Below, piece by piece: positions 1 to 7,157 of a stretch of DNA of 64,000 bases. The translations under genes were made by a program, and so were the position numbers. Numbering within the stretch: the first letter of the stretch is position 1; each line of letters begins with the position of its first letter. The notes beneath the pieces were generated by a model. That model was not told where the DNA came from and searched no databases. It saw only the letters and a program-made list of their open reading frames with translations. The stretch covers positions 41,132-105,131 of the forward strand of contig DAOUBP010000082.1 in assembly GCA_034432655.1 (NCBI GenBank), in the 5' to 3' direction. Source of the DNA: DAOUBP01 sp034432655. GTDB lineage: Bacteria; Chloroflexota; Anaerolineae; CG2-30-64-16.

Positions 1-37
1 TTGCATCTGATCAACAGCACCGATCCGTTGCCGTTTT

Positions 38-83
38 GACAGGCATGAGGGTATGGGTTCTTCCCCATACCCTCACGCTTGTC
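38..83. terminator. Long hairpin overlapping the stop of the membrane ParA-partner gene
   Basis: A perfect 12-bp stem (46-57 with 64-75, 6-nt loop) extends outward with few mismatches to about 38-57/64-83, reaching the stop codon of the leftward gene. Neither side has a convincing U-tract, so it may be a weak terminator or an mRNA-stabilising hairpin. The first 37 bases of the window show nothing else. Confidence 0.5.
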
Positions 84-1380
84 AGACGCTTGGGCCTTCG
101 CCGCCGGTATTCCGGCGCGTGGATGGCGTGAAGAGCGAGATCAGGCGTTCCAGCTGCTCGTAGACGAAATTCTGGCGGAAGCCCGCCAGCACGGCTGTGA
201 GATACGGCAACAGGCGCGCGCCGGTGGAGGCTTTGTCGTCCGACAGGTCCACCTGGAGGATCAAGAACCCGCCGGTGAGGATCAAGAAGGTGATACCCCC
301 CAGCACCAGTCCCATCAACGGCTGCACCAGATACCACATCAAGTAGTTCCGGTCGAAATTCTGCTGTTCGGAGATGTGCCACCAGAGCGCGTACAGCGCG
401 CCCACTACCCCGCCGATGCCGCCCCAGAACATGGTGTTCAAGATGGGGTTGATATCCAGCAACGCCGGGCCACTGATGCCGCTGATCGAGGTGATCCAAC
501 GGCTCATGGGGGTCGCAAAGATCAGCCCTAGGAGCAGGAACAGCAGCCAGACCGCTTCGTAGGCCAGGATGCGCGGGCCGTAATGGGTTGATTGTTTGCG
601 GCTTTCCTTGACGCGATCCAGCATGGCCTGTACCTGCATCATCCGATATTCTGCATTGACGTATTCCTCGGGCGAGTCAATCATGAGCTGACGGGCTTCC
701 CGCAGCAATGTGAGCGCGCGTTCGGCCATGGCCGGAGGGCTGCTGAATTCGGTGGCCACCTGCTTGTACAGGGCGTCAATCTGTTGGTGGAAGGCGCGCT
801 GCCAGTCCGGGTTCAGCACCTGATTGAGCCGGTTAATGACGATCGTCTTCTGATCCTCGGTGCGTTCGACGGTCGGTAGCGGTTTGTCCTCTTCGATGGT
901 CACACCAGGCGCGGAAGGGACGGCCCGTTCGCCGGGCACCACCGGCACCAGGGCTTCACCGGTCGCGCTTTCTGTGCCCGCGGCCGGCTGTGGCACCTCG
1001 TCCATGATGATGGCGCCGAATCGCTTGGTGGTGGGCAGCTGCCGGCCAGGTTCACTGGCTGGGGGCGCGGGTTGCGCTTCGGAGGCGAGTGGCGGCACAT
1101 CAATGGCTTCTGCAGCCCGGCCGGCTGTTGCGGCCGCAGGTGTCGGCGGAACGCCGGTCGGCGGTTGGGCCTGGCTGTCGGCGCCGAAGTCGTGTGGTAT
1201 CTCCACGCCGGGCGAGCGGCCGGTCTCCGCGGCCATCATTTCGTTGTCCAACAAAGCTGCCAGGTCGGCTTCAATATCGGGCCGCGACGCTGCTGCCGGC
1301 GCGGCGGGGTCGAAAAGGGCGTCCAGCCCGCGGCCGCGTGACATGCCCGGGGAGGGGGTATTACCTGTGGCTGTAGTCAT
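82..1380 (-). CDS. Membrane protein with ParB-like N-terminal box, partner of ParA
   Basis: This 432-residue protein follows parA, with its start overlapping the parA end by 20 bases and a near-perfect Shine-Dalgarno (GGAGGTGAT) before the ATG. Residues about 14-23 (SRGRGLDALF) match the short box at the extreme N-terminus of ParB/Spo0J proteins, which in known ParBs contacts ParA and stimulates its ATPase. Nothing afterwards resembles the ParB CTP-binding or helix-turn-helix domains. A Pro/Ala-rich linker runs to about residue 185. A helical, charged region (about 185-270) follows. Then come three or four hydrophobic helices (about 275-295, 318-340, 353-380 and perhaps 398-410). The parts are seen directly; membrane-anchored ParA partner is inference. 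No named family was recognised beyond the N-terminal box. Confidence 0.75.
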   Translation of the reverse strand: MTTATGNTPSPGMSRGRGLDALFDPAAPAAASRPDIEADLAALLDNEMMAAETGRSPGVEIPHDFGADSQAQPPTGVPPTPAAATAGRAAEAIDVPPLASEAQPAPPASEPGRQLPTTKRFGAIIMDEVPQPAAGTESATGEALVPVVPGERAVPSAPGVTIEEDKPLPTVERTEDQKTIVINRLNQVLNPDWQRAFHQQIDALYKQVATEFSSPPAMAERALTLLREARQLMIDSPEEYVNAEYRMMQVQAMLDRVKESRKQSTHYGPRILAYEAVWLLFLLLGLIFATPMSRWITSISGISGPALLDINPILNTMFWGGIGGVVGALYALWWHISEQQNFDRNYLMWYLVQPLMGLVLGGITFLILTGGFLILQVDLSDDKASTGARLLPYLTAVLAGFRQNFVYEQLERLISLFTPSTRRNTGGEGPSV

Positions 1381-2131
1381 GGATTATCACCTCCGCAAGA
1401 GCGCGATAGGCGTGCGCGCCTTCATGATCGGGCGCGTACTCAAGGATGGATTTGCCTGCGGCTGATGCCTCGGCAAAACGGATGCTCTTCCTGGTGTAAA
1501 AGTCGAAAACCCGTTGATCGAACAGCATGCCGGCCTGGCGCAATACCTCTTCAGCGTGTCGTGTTCCGGTGGCGTACATGGTACCGAAAATACCGGCGAT
1601 CTGCAGTCTAGGGTTCAACCGGGCTCGCACGCGTGCAATGGTGCGCATCAGGGTGCCCAGCGCCCGCAGGGCGAAGTACTCGCATTGCAACGGAATCAGC
1701 ACCACGTCTGCCGCAGTTAATCCGTTGACCGTCAGCAGGCCCAGATTAGGCCCACAGTCAATCAGGATGAAATCGTAACGCGGGGCCAGCGGCGTCAGGA
1801 TCTCTTTGAGCAACGACTCGCGGCTGAAGGCGGTCACCAGCTCCAGCTCGGCTGCGGCCAGGTCAATGTTAGCCGGCAGCAAATCTATCCGCTCGCGCGC
1901 TTGCAAGATGACCTGGCCGGCGTCCTGAACGGTGTCCGTGAGCAGATTGTAGATCGTTGCGCTAAGGTCATCGGCCTGAATACCCAGGCCGTTGGACAAT
2001 GCGCCCTGCGGGTCGAGATCTACCAGCAGCACGTGCTTTCCTTTTTCGGCCAATGCCGCACCCAGGTTGATGGCTGTGGTGGTCTTGCCGACACCGCCCT
2101 TTTGGTTGACCAATGCGATGATTGTACCCAT
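1361..2131 (-). CDS. parA: ParA/Soj-family partition ATPase
   Basis: This 256-residue deviant Walker-A ATPase has KGGVGKTT at residues 11-18, a VDLDPQG switch segment and a downstream DCGPNLG motif, as in chromosomal ParA/Soj. ParA proteins dimerise on ATP, bind DNA non-specifically and are released by the N-terminus of ParB, segregating or positioning cargo. Length and motifs are standard. Unusually the adjacent gene is not parB but a membrane protein carrying only the ParB-type N-terminal box, so cargo positioning or membrane anchoring should be considered alongside chromosome segregation. It has its own likely promoter in the gap after ubiX. The start is ATG at 2131. Confidence 0.93.
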   Translation of the reverse strand: MGTIIALVNQKGGVGKTTTAINLGAALAEKGKHVLLVDLDPQGALSNGLGIQADDLSATIYNLLTDTVQDAGQVILQARERIDLLPANIDLAAAELELVTAFSRESLLKEILTPLAPRYDFILIDCGPNLGLLTVNGLTAADVVLIPLQCEYFALRALGTLMRTIARVRARLNPRLQIAGIFGTMYATGTRHAEEVLRQAGMLFDQRVFDFYTRKSIRFAEASAAGKSILEYAPDHEGAHAYRALAEVIIHDYSHR

Positions 2132-2174
2132 GGTCGCCGCTGGCCCCCGCGCTCACTTGCGCCTTGTCAAAAAG

Positions 2175-2180
2175 ATTATA
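2175..2180 (-). promoter_or_regulatory. Extended -10 promoter of parA
   Basis: On the minus strand a perfect TATAAT is preceded by TGT, giving TGTTATAAT, the extended -10 form that tolerates a poor -35. It lies about 45 bases before the parA start and just downstream of ubiX. A TTGACA inside the ubiX end is 24 nt away, too far to pair. Confidence 0.6.
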
Positions 2181-2199
2181 ACACAAACCGTCCAGAAAA

Positions 2200-2787
2200 T
2201 CATCTGTCAATTTTAGCGGCCTCGCGCATGCCCCGCCAGCGATAGTACAGCTCGTTGGGGAAGCCCATCCGGGCCAGCACCCGGCCGACCGTGCCGTTGA
2301 CGATATCATCCACCGTCTGTGGCCGGCTGTAGAAGGCAGGCACCGGCGGGAAGATGATGCACCCGATGCGCGCTGCGTGGGCCATGAGCTCCAGATGACC
2401 CAGGTGCAGCGGGGCCTCGCGCACCAACAACAACACGGGCCGTCCCTCTTTGAGTTGTACATCGGCCGCCCGCGAGATCAGGTCGCTGTCGAAGCTGTGG
2501 GCAATGGCCGCGAGGCTTTTAATGCTGCAGGGAGCGACGATCATCCCGGCCGTCTCGAACGAGCCGCTGGCGATGGCAGCGCCGATGTCATTGGGGCGAT
2601 AGGTCACATGTGCCAGCGCCTCCACCGCAGCCGGGTCGTAGTCGGTCTCTTGCGCAATGGTGATCCTGGCCGCCTGGCTCATCACCAGGTGCACCTCCAC
2701 GTCGGGCGCAGCACGCAGCACCTCCAACAGGCGGATGCCATAGATCTGCCCGGACGCGCCGGACATGCCGATGATGATACGCTTCAT
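2200..2787 (-). CDS. ubiX: Flavin prenyltransferase UbiX
   Basis: The 195-residue protein opens with the UbiX signature IIIGMSGASGQIYGIRLL and has the later SFETAGMIVAPCSIKSLAAIA segment typical of UbiX/Pad1. UbiX joins dimethylallyl phosphate to FMN, making the prenylated flavin used by UbiD-type decarboxylases in quinone biosynthesis. The chosen ATG (2785-2787) overlaps the ubiE stop as ATGA, showing translational coupling, and gives the normal family length; the reading frame continues upstream only by chance. Together with UbiE it points to menaquinone synthesis. No ubiD is present in this window. Confidence 0.92.
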   Translation of the reverse strand: MKRIIIGMSGASGQIYGIRLLEVLRAAPDVEVHLVMSQAARITIAQETDYDPAAVEALAHVTYRPNDIGAAIASGSFETAGMIVAPCSIKSLAAIAHSFDSDLISRAADVQLKEGRPVLLLVREAPLHLGHLELMAHAARIGCIIFPPVPAFYSRPQTVDDIVNGTVGRVLARMGFPNELYYRWRGMREAAKIDR

Positions 2788-3506
2788 TTTGTCCCCCAAT
2801 GGATGGAGACCGTGCCCAACATCGCCATGCGATAGTGCACATCGCGCAAGCCGACATCGCGCATGATGGCAGCGATTTCCGCCGGCGGAGGCAGCGGGAC
2901 AGCCGAGTGCGGCAAATATGTGTAGGCATCCCGGCGGCCGCTGATCAGCCCACCGATGATCGGTACGATGTTGAAGAAGTAGAACCGGAATAACTGGCTG
3001 AACAGGGGGGTGCGCGGCAGCGCGATCTCCAGGCACACCACGCGGCCGCCGGGTTTCACCACCCGGGCCTGTTCGGCAAAAGCCGCCCGAATGTCCAGCA
3101 CGTTACGCATCATGAAGCCGGAACAGGCCGCGTCGAAGGTGGCTGCGCGGAAGGGCAACTGCAGCGCGTCCCCCTCGACGAAGGGAAAAGCCTGGCCGGA
3201 TCGTTTTCCCCGGCCGTAGAGCATCATCTCGCGTGTGAGGTCAACGCCGACCACATGCAGGGTCGGGTCCTGTCGCAGAGCCTCGTAAGCGATGTCTCCT
3301 GTGCCGGTGGCTACGTCCAACAGCCGGCCCCCGCGCGGCAACCGGCATAATTGCACCACAGTCCGCCGCCAGGCCTGATCGCGGCCCAGGGTCATGATCC
3401 GGTTCATCAAGTCGTAACGCGGCGCGATCTCGGTGAACATGCGGCGCACATATGATCGCTTCTCGGCCGCAGGCGGCAGGACGGAAGATGAGGGTTGCTT
3501 GGGCAC
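2784..3506 (-). CDS. ubiE: UbiE/MenG quinone C-methyltransferase
   Basis: This class I SAM-dependent methyltransferase (240 residues from the GTG at 3506) carries the UbiE N-terminal MFTEIAPRYDLMNRIMTLG block, the SAM-binding LLDVATGTGDIA motif and a C-terminal RDVGLRDVHYRMAMLGTVSIH segment. It methylates demethylmenaquinone in the last step of menaquinone synthesis. An ATG at 3548 is possible but overlaps the permease gene. The GTG has an AAGGAG Shine-Dalgarno about 10 nt upstream and is preferred. It is followed by ubiX with an ATGA overlap and preceded by the ABC permease, suggesting one transcript from the ECF gene to ubiX. Confidence 0.92.
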   Translation of the reverse strand: MPKQPSSSVLPPAAEKRSYVRRMFTEIAPRYDLMNRIMTLGRDQAWRRTVVQLCRLPRGGRLLDVATGTGDIAYEALRQDPTLHVVGVDLTREMMLYGRGKRSGQAFPFVEGDALQLPFRAATFDAACSGFMMRNVLDIRAAFAEQARVVKPGGRVVCLEIALPRTPLFSQLFRFYFFNIVPIIGGLISGRRDAYTYLPHSAVPLPPPAEIAAIMRDVGLRDVHYRMAMLGTVSIHWGTK

Positions 3507-3526
3507 GGATCGCCATCTCCTTGTGC

Positions 3527-4273
3527 TCAGGTATTGATGAACAGCCACGGCGCCAGCCGGCGTTCCAGGAAGTCTACCAGGAAATAGAACAAAAGCCCAA
3601 GCAGGCTCATGGCAATCACGCCGGCATACATCTCGGGGTAGGCCAGCCGTCCCCAGCTCGCCATGATGTAGTAGCCCAGGCCTGAGGTGGTGGCAAACGA
3701 TTCCGCAAAGAAGAGCACGGCGACGGCGACGCCGACGCTGATGCGCAGGGCTGTAAGCGCCGCCGGTATGGTGGCAGGGAGGTACACGAACCGAAACAGG
3801 GCGCGGCGCCCGGCGCCCAGAGAGCGCACGGAATAGATCAACTCCGGCCGTAACGCGCTGGCCTGATCCCGGACCACGACCACGATTTGAAAGAAGAGGA
3901 TCAGGACGATCAACAGCACTTTGCTGGTATCCCCGATGCCGAAGAGGACCAGGACCACGGGCAGGAGGACGATCTTCGGGATGGGATAGACGATGTAGAC
4001 AAATGGCGCGAAGATACGGTTCAGCGTTGGGCTTTGCCCCATAACCAGTCCTGCCGGCACCGCCAGGGCCATCGCGATGACAACGCTGATCCCCACACGC
4101 CAGAGGCTAACCAGGAAGTGCCAGGCCAGGCCCCTGGACGTCAGCAGCTGCGCCACAAAGGCTCGCAGCACCTGCCACGGCCCCGGCAGTACGTCCAACC
4201 GCAGCAGCCAGCTCAGCAGCTGCCACAGCAACAGCAAAGCCAGGGAGGCCAGGGCCAGATCGCGACGGCGCAT
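3527..4273 (-). CDS. ABC transporter permease, NitT/TauT type
   Basis: This 248-residue inner-membrane protein has about six hydrophobic helices and the cytoplasmic EAA-loop region (SLGAGRRALFRFVYLPATIP) that docks to the ATPase. It belongs to the BPD_transp_1 family, closest in style to SsuC/TauC/ThiX permeases. It forms an operon with an ABC ATPase and an ECF S-component, with a HepT-like gene between ATPase and permease. No periplasmic binding protein is encoded in the operon or elsewhere in the window. Substrate cannot be assigned; association with an S-component suggests a vitamin or vitamin precursor. Confidence 0.85.
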   Translation of the reverse strand: MRRRDLALASLALLLLWQLLSWLLRLDVLPGPWQVLRAFVAQLLTSRGLAWHFLVSLWRVGISVVIAMALAVPAGLVMGQSPTLNRIFAPFVYIVYPIPKIVLLPVVLVLFGIGDTSKVLLIVLILFFQIVVVVRDQASALRPELIYSVRSLGAGRRALFRFVYLPATIPAALTALRISVGVAVAVLFFAESFATTSGLGYYIMASWGRLAYPEMYAGVIAMSLLGLLFYFLVDFLERRLAPWLFINT

Positions 4274-4285
4274 GATGCCCCGACC

Positions 4286-4600
4286 TCACACCGGCTGGCC
4301 GACGATCTCGCCGGTCGCTGCCAGGTAAGTTTCGAAATCCCCCAGGTTAGGCCGCGCATAGGCCAATACCTGGGTCGCATCAACGTCCCAGTAGTGATTT
4401 ACCAGCAGGTTGCGGAAGCGTGCCATCTGCACCAGCTTCGTCGTCAATTGATCGTCCAGCTTGTGCGCAAGGCGCAAGCCTTCGAAGCATTCACCATAAC
4501 TGACCGGCGCCCGGCGGGCAGTTTTCGCCGGGATGTGATTGCACAGCGCAGCCGCAGCTTCGATGGCGATCAGCAGGGGATGTTCGATTGGATACACCAC
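4286..4600 (-). CDS. HepT-like (DUF86) protein, N-terminally short, altered active motif
   Basis: The 104-residue protein resembles the C-terminal two thirds of HepT/DUF86 toxins: a helix with IAIEAAAALCNHI, then MARFRNLLVNHYWDVD. In active HepT the motif is R-x4-H-x-Y; here R63 is followed by N68, H69 and Y70, so Asn sits at the expected His. The usual first 30 or so residues are missing. The GTG start lies 1 base after the ATPase stop and has a GGAGG Shine-Dalgarno within that gene, so it is translationally coupled. No MNT nucleotidyltransferase antitoxin is adjacent. It may be a captured, inactivated or repurposed HepT; function unknown. Confidence 0.75.
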   Translation of the reverse strand: MVYPIEHPLLIAIEAAAALCNHIPAKTARRAPVSYGECFEGLRLAHKLDDQLTTKLVQMARFRNLLVNHYWDVDATQVLAYARPNLGDFETYLAATGEIVGQPV

Positions 4601-4601
4601 G

Positions 4602-5405
4602 CTACGCTTCCTCCAGTGCAGCGCGCAGCTCGTTCACCTTCTGCCAGTAGGCAGGCTGACCGCGATAGGCGGCCGTGCCTGCCTCTGGGTTTTCGATTAC
4701 CCGCGCCCGGGTGTTGGGCGGCCGGCCCAAGACCAGGATACGTTGCCCCATAAAAGCGGCCTCTTCGATGGTGTGTGTGACGACCACAATGGTGACGCCG
4801 GTCTCCTGGCGCAATTCCAGGGTCAGGCACTGCAAGTCCTCACGGGTGACCGCATCCAGCGAGGAAAACGGCTCGTCCAGTAACAACAGCCGCGGCTGCT
4901 GCAGCAAGCTGCGCGCGATCGCCGTCCGCTGCCGCTGGCCGCCGCTGAGCTGGCTGGGATATTTGTCTCGCAGGTGGGCCACCCCCAGGCGTGTGAGCCA
5001 GTAATCTACCTGGTCCGGCGTGATGTCGGACCGCGGATAAGGCCGCAGTTCATTGTCGGCCGTTCCCTTGCGCCGATAGAATTGGCCCAGGCGCATCGGC
5101 AACGCGACGTTTTCCCACACGGTCGTCCACGGTAGCAAACCGTAGTCTTGCAGGACCAGCCCTGTGCTGGCGCGCGGCCGCGGCACCGGTTGACCTTCCA
5201 CCAGAACGCGGCCGGCCTGGGGTTTTCGCAATCCGGCCACCAGATACAATAACGTGCTCTTGCCGCATCCTGACGGTCCGATGATGGTCCACGCTTCTCC
5301 CGCGGCCACCGACCACGCAAAGTCGCGAAACACCGGCGCGCTGTTGCCATAGGCAAAGGTCAGGCCGGTGATCTCGATCATGGCGGGGCGGGTTTCAGCG
5401 GCCAT
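4602..5405 (-). CDS. ABC transporter ATP-binding protein, NitT/TauT type
   Basis: The 267-residue nucleotide-binding subunit has Walker A (GPSGCGKST), Q-loop (LVLQDYGLLPW), ABC signature (LSGGQRQRTAIARSLL), Walker B (LLLLDEPFSSLD) and the switch His (VVTHTIEEA), all intact. It belongs to the SsuB/TauB/ThiZ branch. The ATG at 5405, 8 bases after the upstream S-component stop, is preferred; a GTG at 5429 would overlap that gene and lacks a Shine-Dalgarno. It pairs with the permease at 3527-4273. Its partner S-component is unusual because ECF systems normally use EcfA/A'/T modules. Confidence 0.88.
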   Translation of the reverse strand: MAAETRPAMIEITGLTFAYGNSAPVFRDFAWSVAAGEAWTIIGPSGCGKSTLLYLVAGLRKPQAGRVLVEGQPVPRPRASTGLVLQDYGLLPWTTVWENVALPMRLGQFYRRKGTADNELRPYPRSDITPDQVDYWLTRLGVAHLRDKYPSQLSGGQRQRTAIARSLLQQPRLLLLDEPFSSLDAVTREDLQCLTLELRQETGVTIVVVTHTIEEAAFMGQRILVLGRPPNTRARVIENPEAGTAAYRGQPAYWQKVNELRAALEEA

Positions 5406-5413
5406 GATGACGT

Positions 5414-5983
5414 TCAGCCCTCGGTCCACGTCTGCGGGCGGCCCAGGCGTTCCAGAGGCGGATAGGCCCGGCGCACGGCTATCACCAGCGGGATGCCCAC
5501 CAGGGCGCCTACGGCTGCCTGGATGACGTTCAACGGTGCTTCGGCCAGGGCAGGCGCCCAGCCGGTGTAGAACAGGCCCTCACCGACCAGGTACGTGGCA
5601 ACCATGATCAGCCCGCCGGCGGCCCAGGCGCCGATCATCCCCGCTGGAGTGCGACGCCCGCGTCCCAGCAGGCCGATCAAGAGCCCTTCCAGGCCGTGGG
5701 CAACCAGGCTGAGCGGCGCAAAGGGCGCAAAGCCGCCCAATACGTCGGCCAGCGCTGTGCCGATCCCGCCGGCGATTGCGCCGACCCAGGGCCCAAAAGC
5801 CAGTGCTGCAAAGGTGATCGCCGCGTCAGACAGGTTGACGTAGCCGCGGGCAGGGGTCGGTATGCGCACCAGCAGGGTGAACACCGCCGTCAGGGCAATC
5901 ATCACCGCTGCCAGCGCGATCATCGTGGGTGATGATAACGAGAAGGGCGTTTTTCGCCTTGAGAATTGCTCTGGATCCTTCAT
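5414..5983 (-). CDS. ECF-type transporter S-component (substrate-binding membrane protein)
   Basis: This 189-residue protein has about five or six hydrophobic helices and the ECF S-component pattern of the PF07155/HmpT-like group (YVNLSDAAITFAALAFGPW, then GGIGTALADVLGGFAPF). S-components bind a vitamin or precursor in the membrane and normally work with EcfT and two EcfA ATPases. Here the next genes are a NitT/TauT-type ATPase and permease, with no EcfT. The start has AAGGAG nine bases upstream. It is first in the operon and divergent from the AIR-synthase-like gene. Ligand unknown; HMP/thiamine-type substrates are one guess because ThiXYZ uses the same ABC subfamily. Confidence 0.8.
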   Translation of the reverse strand: MKDPEQFSRRKTPFSLSSPTMIALAAVMIALTAVFTLLVRIPTPARGYVNLSDAAITFAALAFGPWVGAIAGGIGTALADVLGGFAPFAPLSLVAHGLEGLLIGLLGRGRRTPAGMIGAWAAGGLIMVATYLVGEGLFYTGWAPALAEAPLNVIQAAVGALVGIPLVIAVRRAYPPLERLGRPQTWTEG

Positions 5984-6058
5984 TGCGTCGAACTCCTTGT
6001 GACTGGTTTAGAGATTCCGCCTGTCGAGAGGCGCTCTGTTGATGACTTGACGCTGCGC

Positions 6059-6064
6059 ATTATA
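6059..6064 (-). promoter_or_regulatory. -10 element for the ECF/ABC/ubiE/ubiX operon
   Basis: TATAAT on the minus strand lies about 75 bases before the S-component ATG. The 17-nt-spaced -35 (TTTTCC) is weak. No recognisable TPP-type riboswitch motif was seen in the leader. Confidence 0.5.
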
Positions 6065-6093
6065 CTCGAAAGCCGCGCCAGGGAAAAGCCGCG

Positions 6094-6122
6094 TTGACAG
6101 GGATGCGGGGAATGGCTATACT
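6094..6122 (+). promoter_or_regulatory. Consensus promoter giving a probably leaderless mRNA
   Basis: TTGACA (6094-6099), a 17-nt spacer and TATACT (6117-6122) form a near-consensus sigma-70 promoter. The ATG at 6132 begins only 9 bases past the -10, so transcription should start within a few bases of the start codon. No Shine-Dalgarno is present. Confidence 0.75.
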
Positions 6123-6131
6123 GCGCCCCGT

Positions 6132-7157
6132 ATGAACACAGCAACCACCTTGTTATCGGCAGGCAAACTTCCCCTTCCGCTGTTGGAGGAATTGCTCGCC
6201 CGTTTTGCGCCGGACGATCCGCGTATCGTCGTCGGGCCGCGCGCCGGTGAGGACGCGGCCGTGTTCGATTTCGGGGATCGTTATCTGGTGGCCAAGACCG
6301 ATCCCATCACATTCGCGACCAGCGAGATCGGATGGTACGCGGTCAACGTCAACGCCAACGATGTGGCCGTGATGGGCGCGCGGCCGCGTTGGTTTCTGGC
6401 CACGGTGTTGCTGCCGGAGGGCCAGGCGACGCGTGAGATGGCGGAAGATATCTTCGGGCAGATCGCCGATGCCTGTGCCGCGCTGGGTGTGAGCCTGGCT
6501 GGCGGCCACACCGAGATCACCGTGGGGTTGGGGCGGCCGCTCATCTCCGGCACCATGTTGGGCGAGGTGTCCTATGATCGCCTGATCCGCACAGCCGGCG
6601 CTCAGGTAGGGGACGCAGTGCTGCTGGTGAAGCCGATCCCGATTGAGGGCACGGCGTTGATCGCGTTGGAGCGTGCATCGGAGCTGCAGCGGCGCGGTTA
6701 CTCCGTCGAGACGATTGCCCGGGCGCAGAACTACCTGCACGATCCGGGGATCAGTGTGGTGGCACCGGCGTTGTTGGCGGCCGACACCGGCCTGGTGCAC
6801 GCCATGCATGATCCCACCGAGGGCGGTGTCATCACCGGGCTGTTGGAAATCGCTCGTGCGGCCGATGTCGGCCTGTGCGTGGACCTGGATGCAATCCCTG
6901 TCCCGGCGGTCAGCGCCCAGTTGTGCCGGGAGTTCGGGCTCGATCCTTTGGGCACCATTGCTTCCGGGGCTATCCTGCTGACCACGGCCCAGGCCCACGC
7001 AGGCCGCTTGTGCGCTCTCCTCGGCGAGGCGGGCTATCCTGCGGTCCAGATCGGGACAGTGACGAGGGCAGCGGATGGCCTTGTGGCCCTGCGGGCCGGC
7101 CGGCCGGTGTCGTGGCCGGTTTTTGCGACCGACGAGGTCACCAGGCTGTTCGGCTAG
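6132..7157 (+). CDS. AIR synthase-related protein (HypE/ThiL/PurM-like fold)
   Basis: The 341-residue protein has the PurM-superfamily N-terminal ATP-binding half (GEDAAVFDFGDRYLVAKTDP, then VNVNANDVAVMGARPRWFL and GGHTEITVG) and the C-terminal AIRS_C half (HDPTEGGVITGLLEIARAA). HypE, ThiL and SelD share this fold. The HypE C-terminal Cys tail is absent, and no hydrogenase maturation genes are nearby. It most resembles the uncharacterised COG0309-type AIR-synthase relatives. It is divergent from the ECF/ABC operon and overlaps the next, convergent gene by 4 bases. The exact reaction is unknown; ATP-dependent phosphorylation or activation of a small molecule is expected from the fold. Confidence 0.8.
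   Translation: MNTATTLLSAGKLPLPLLEELLARFAPDDPRIVVGPRAGEDAAVFDFGDRYLVAKTDPITFATSEIGWYAVNVNANDVAVMGARPRWFLATVLLPEGQATREMAEDIFGQIADACAALGVSLAGGHTEITVGLGRPLISGTMLGEVSYDRLIRTAGAQVGDAVLLVKPIPIEGTALIALERASELQRRGYSVETIARAQNYLHDPGISVVAPALLAADTGLVHAMHDPTEGGVITGLLEIARAADVGLCVDLDAIPVPAVSAQLCREFGLDPLGTIASGAILLTTAQAHAGRLCALLGEAGYPAVQIGTVTRAADGLVALRAGRPVSWPVFATDEVTRLFG

Noticed and set aside
860..1465. Long plus-strand frame opposite the ParA-partner gene
   Set aside because: It is a Ser/Gly/Ala-rich antisense shadow of a GC-rich gene with better motifs and Shine-Dalgarno on the minus strand.
2205..2212. TTGACA upstream of parA as its -35 box
   Set aside because: It is 24 nt from the TATAAT, too far, and lies within the ubiX end; the TGN before the -10 explains promoter strength instead.
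6132..7157. Hydrogenase maturation HypE or ThiL
   Set aside because: The HypE C-terminal Cys tail is absent and no hyp or clear thi genes are nearby; only the PurM-like fold is certain.
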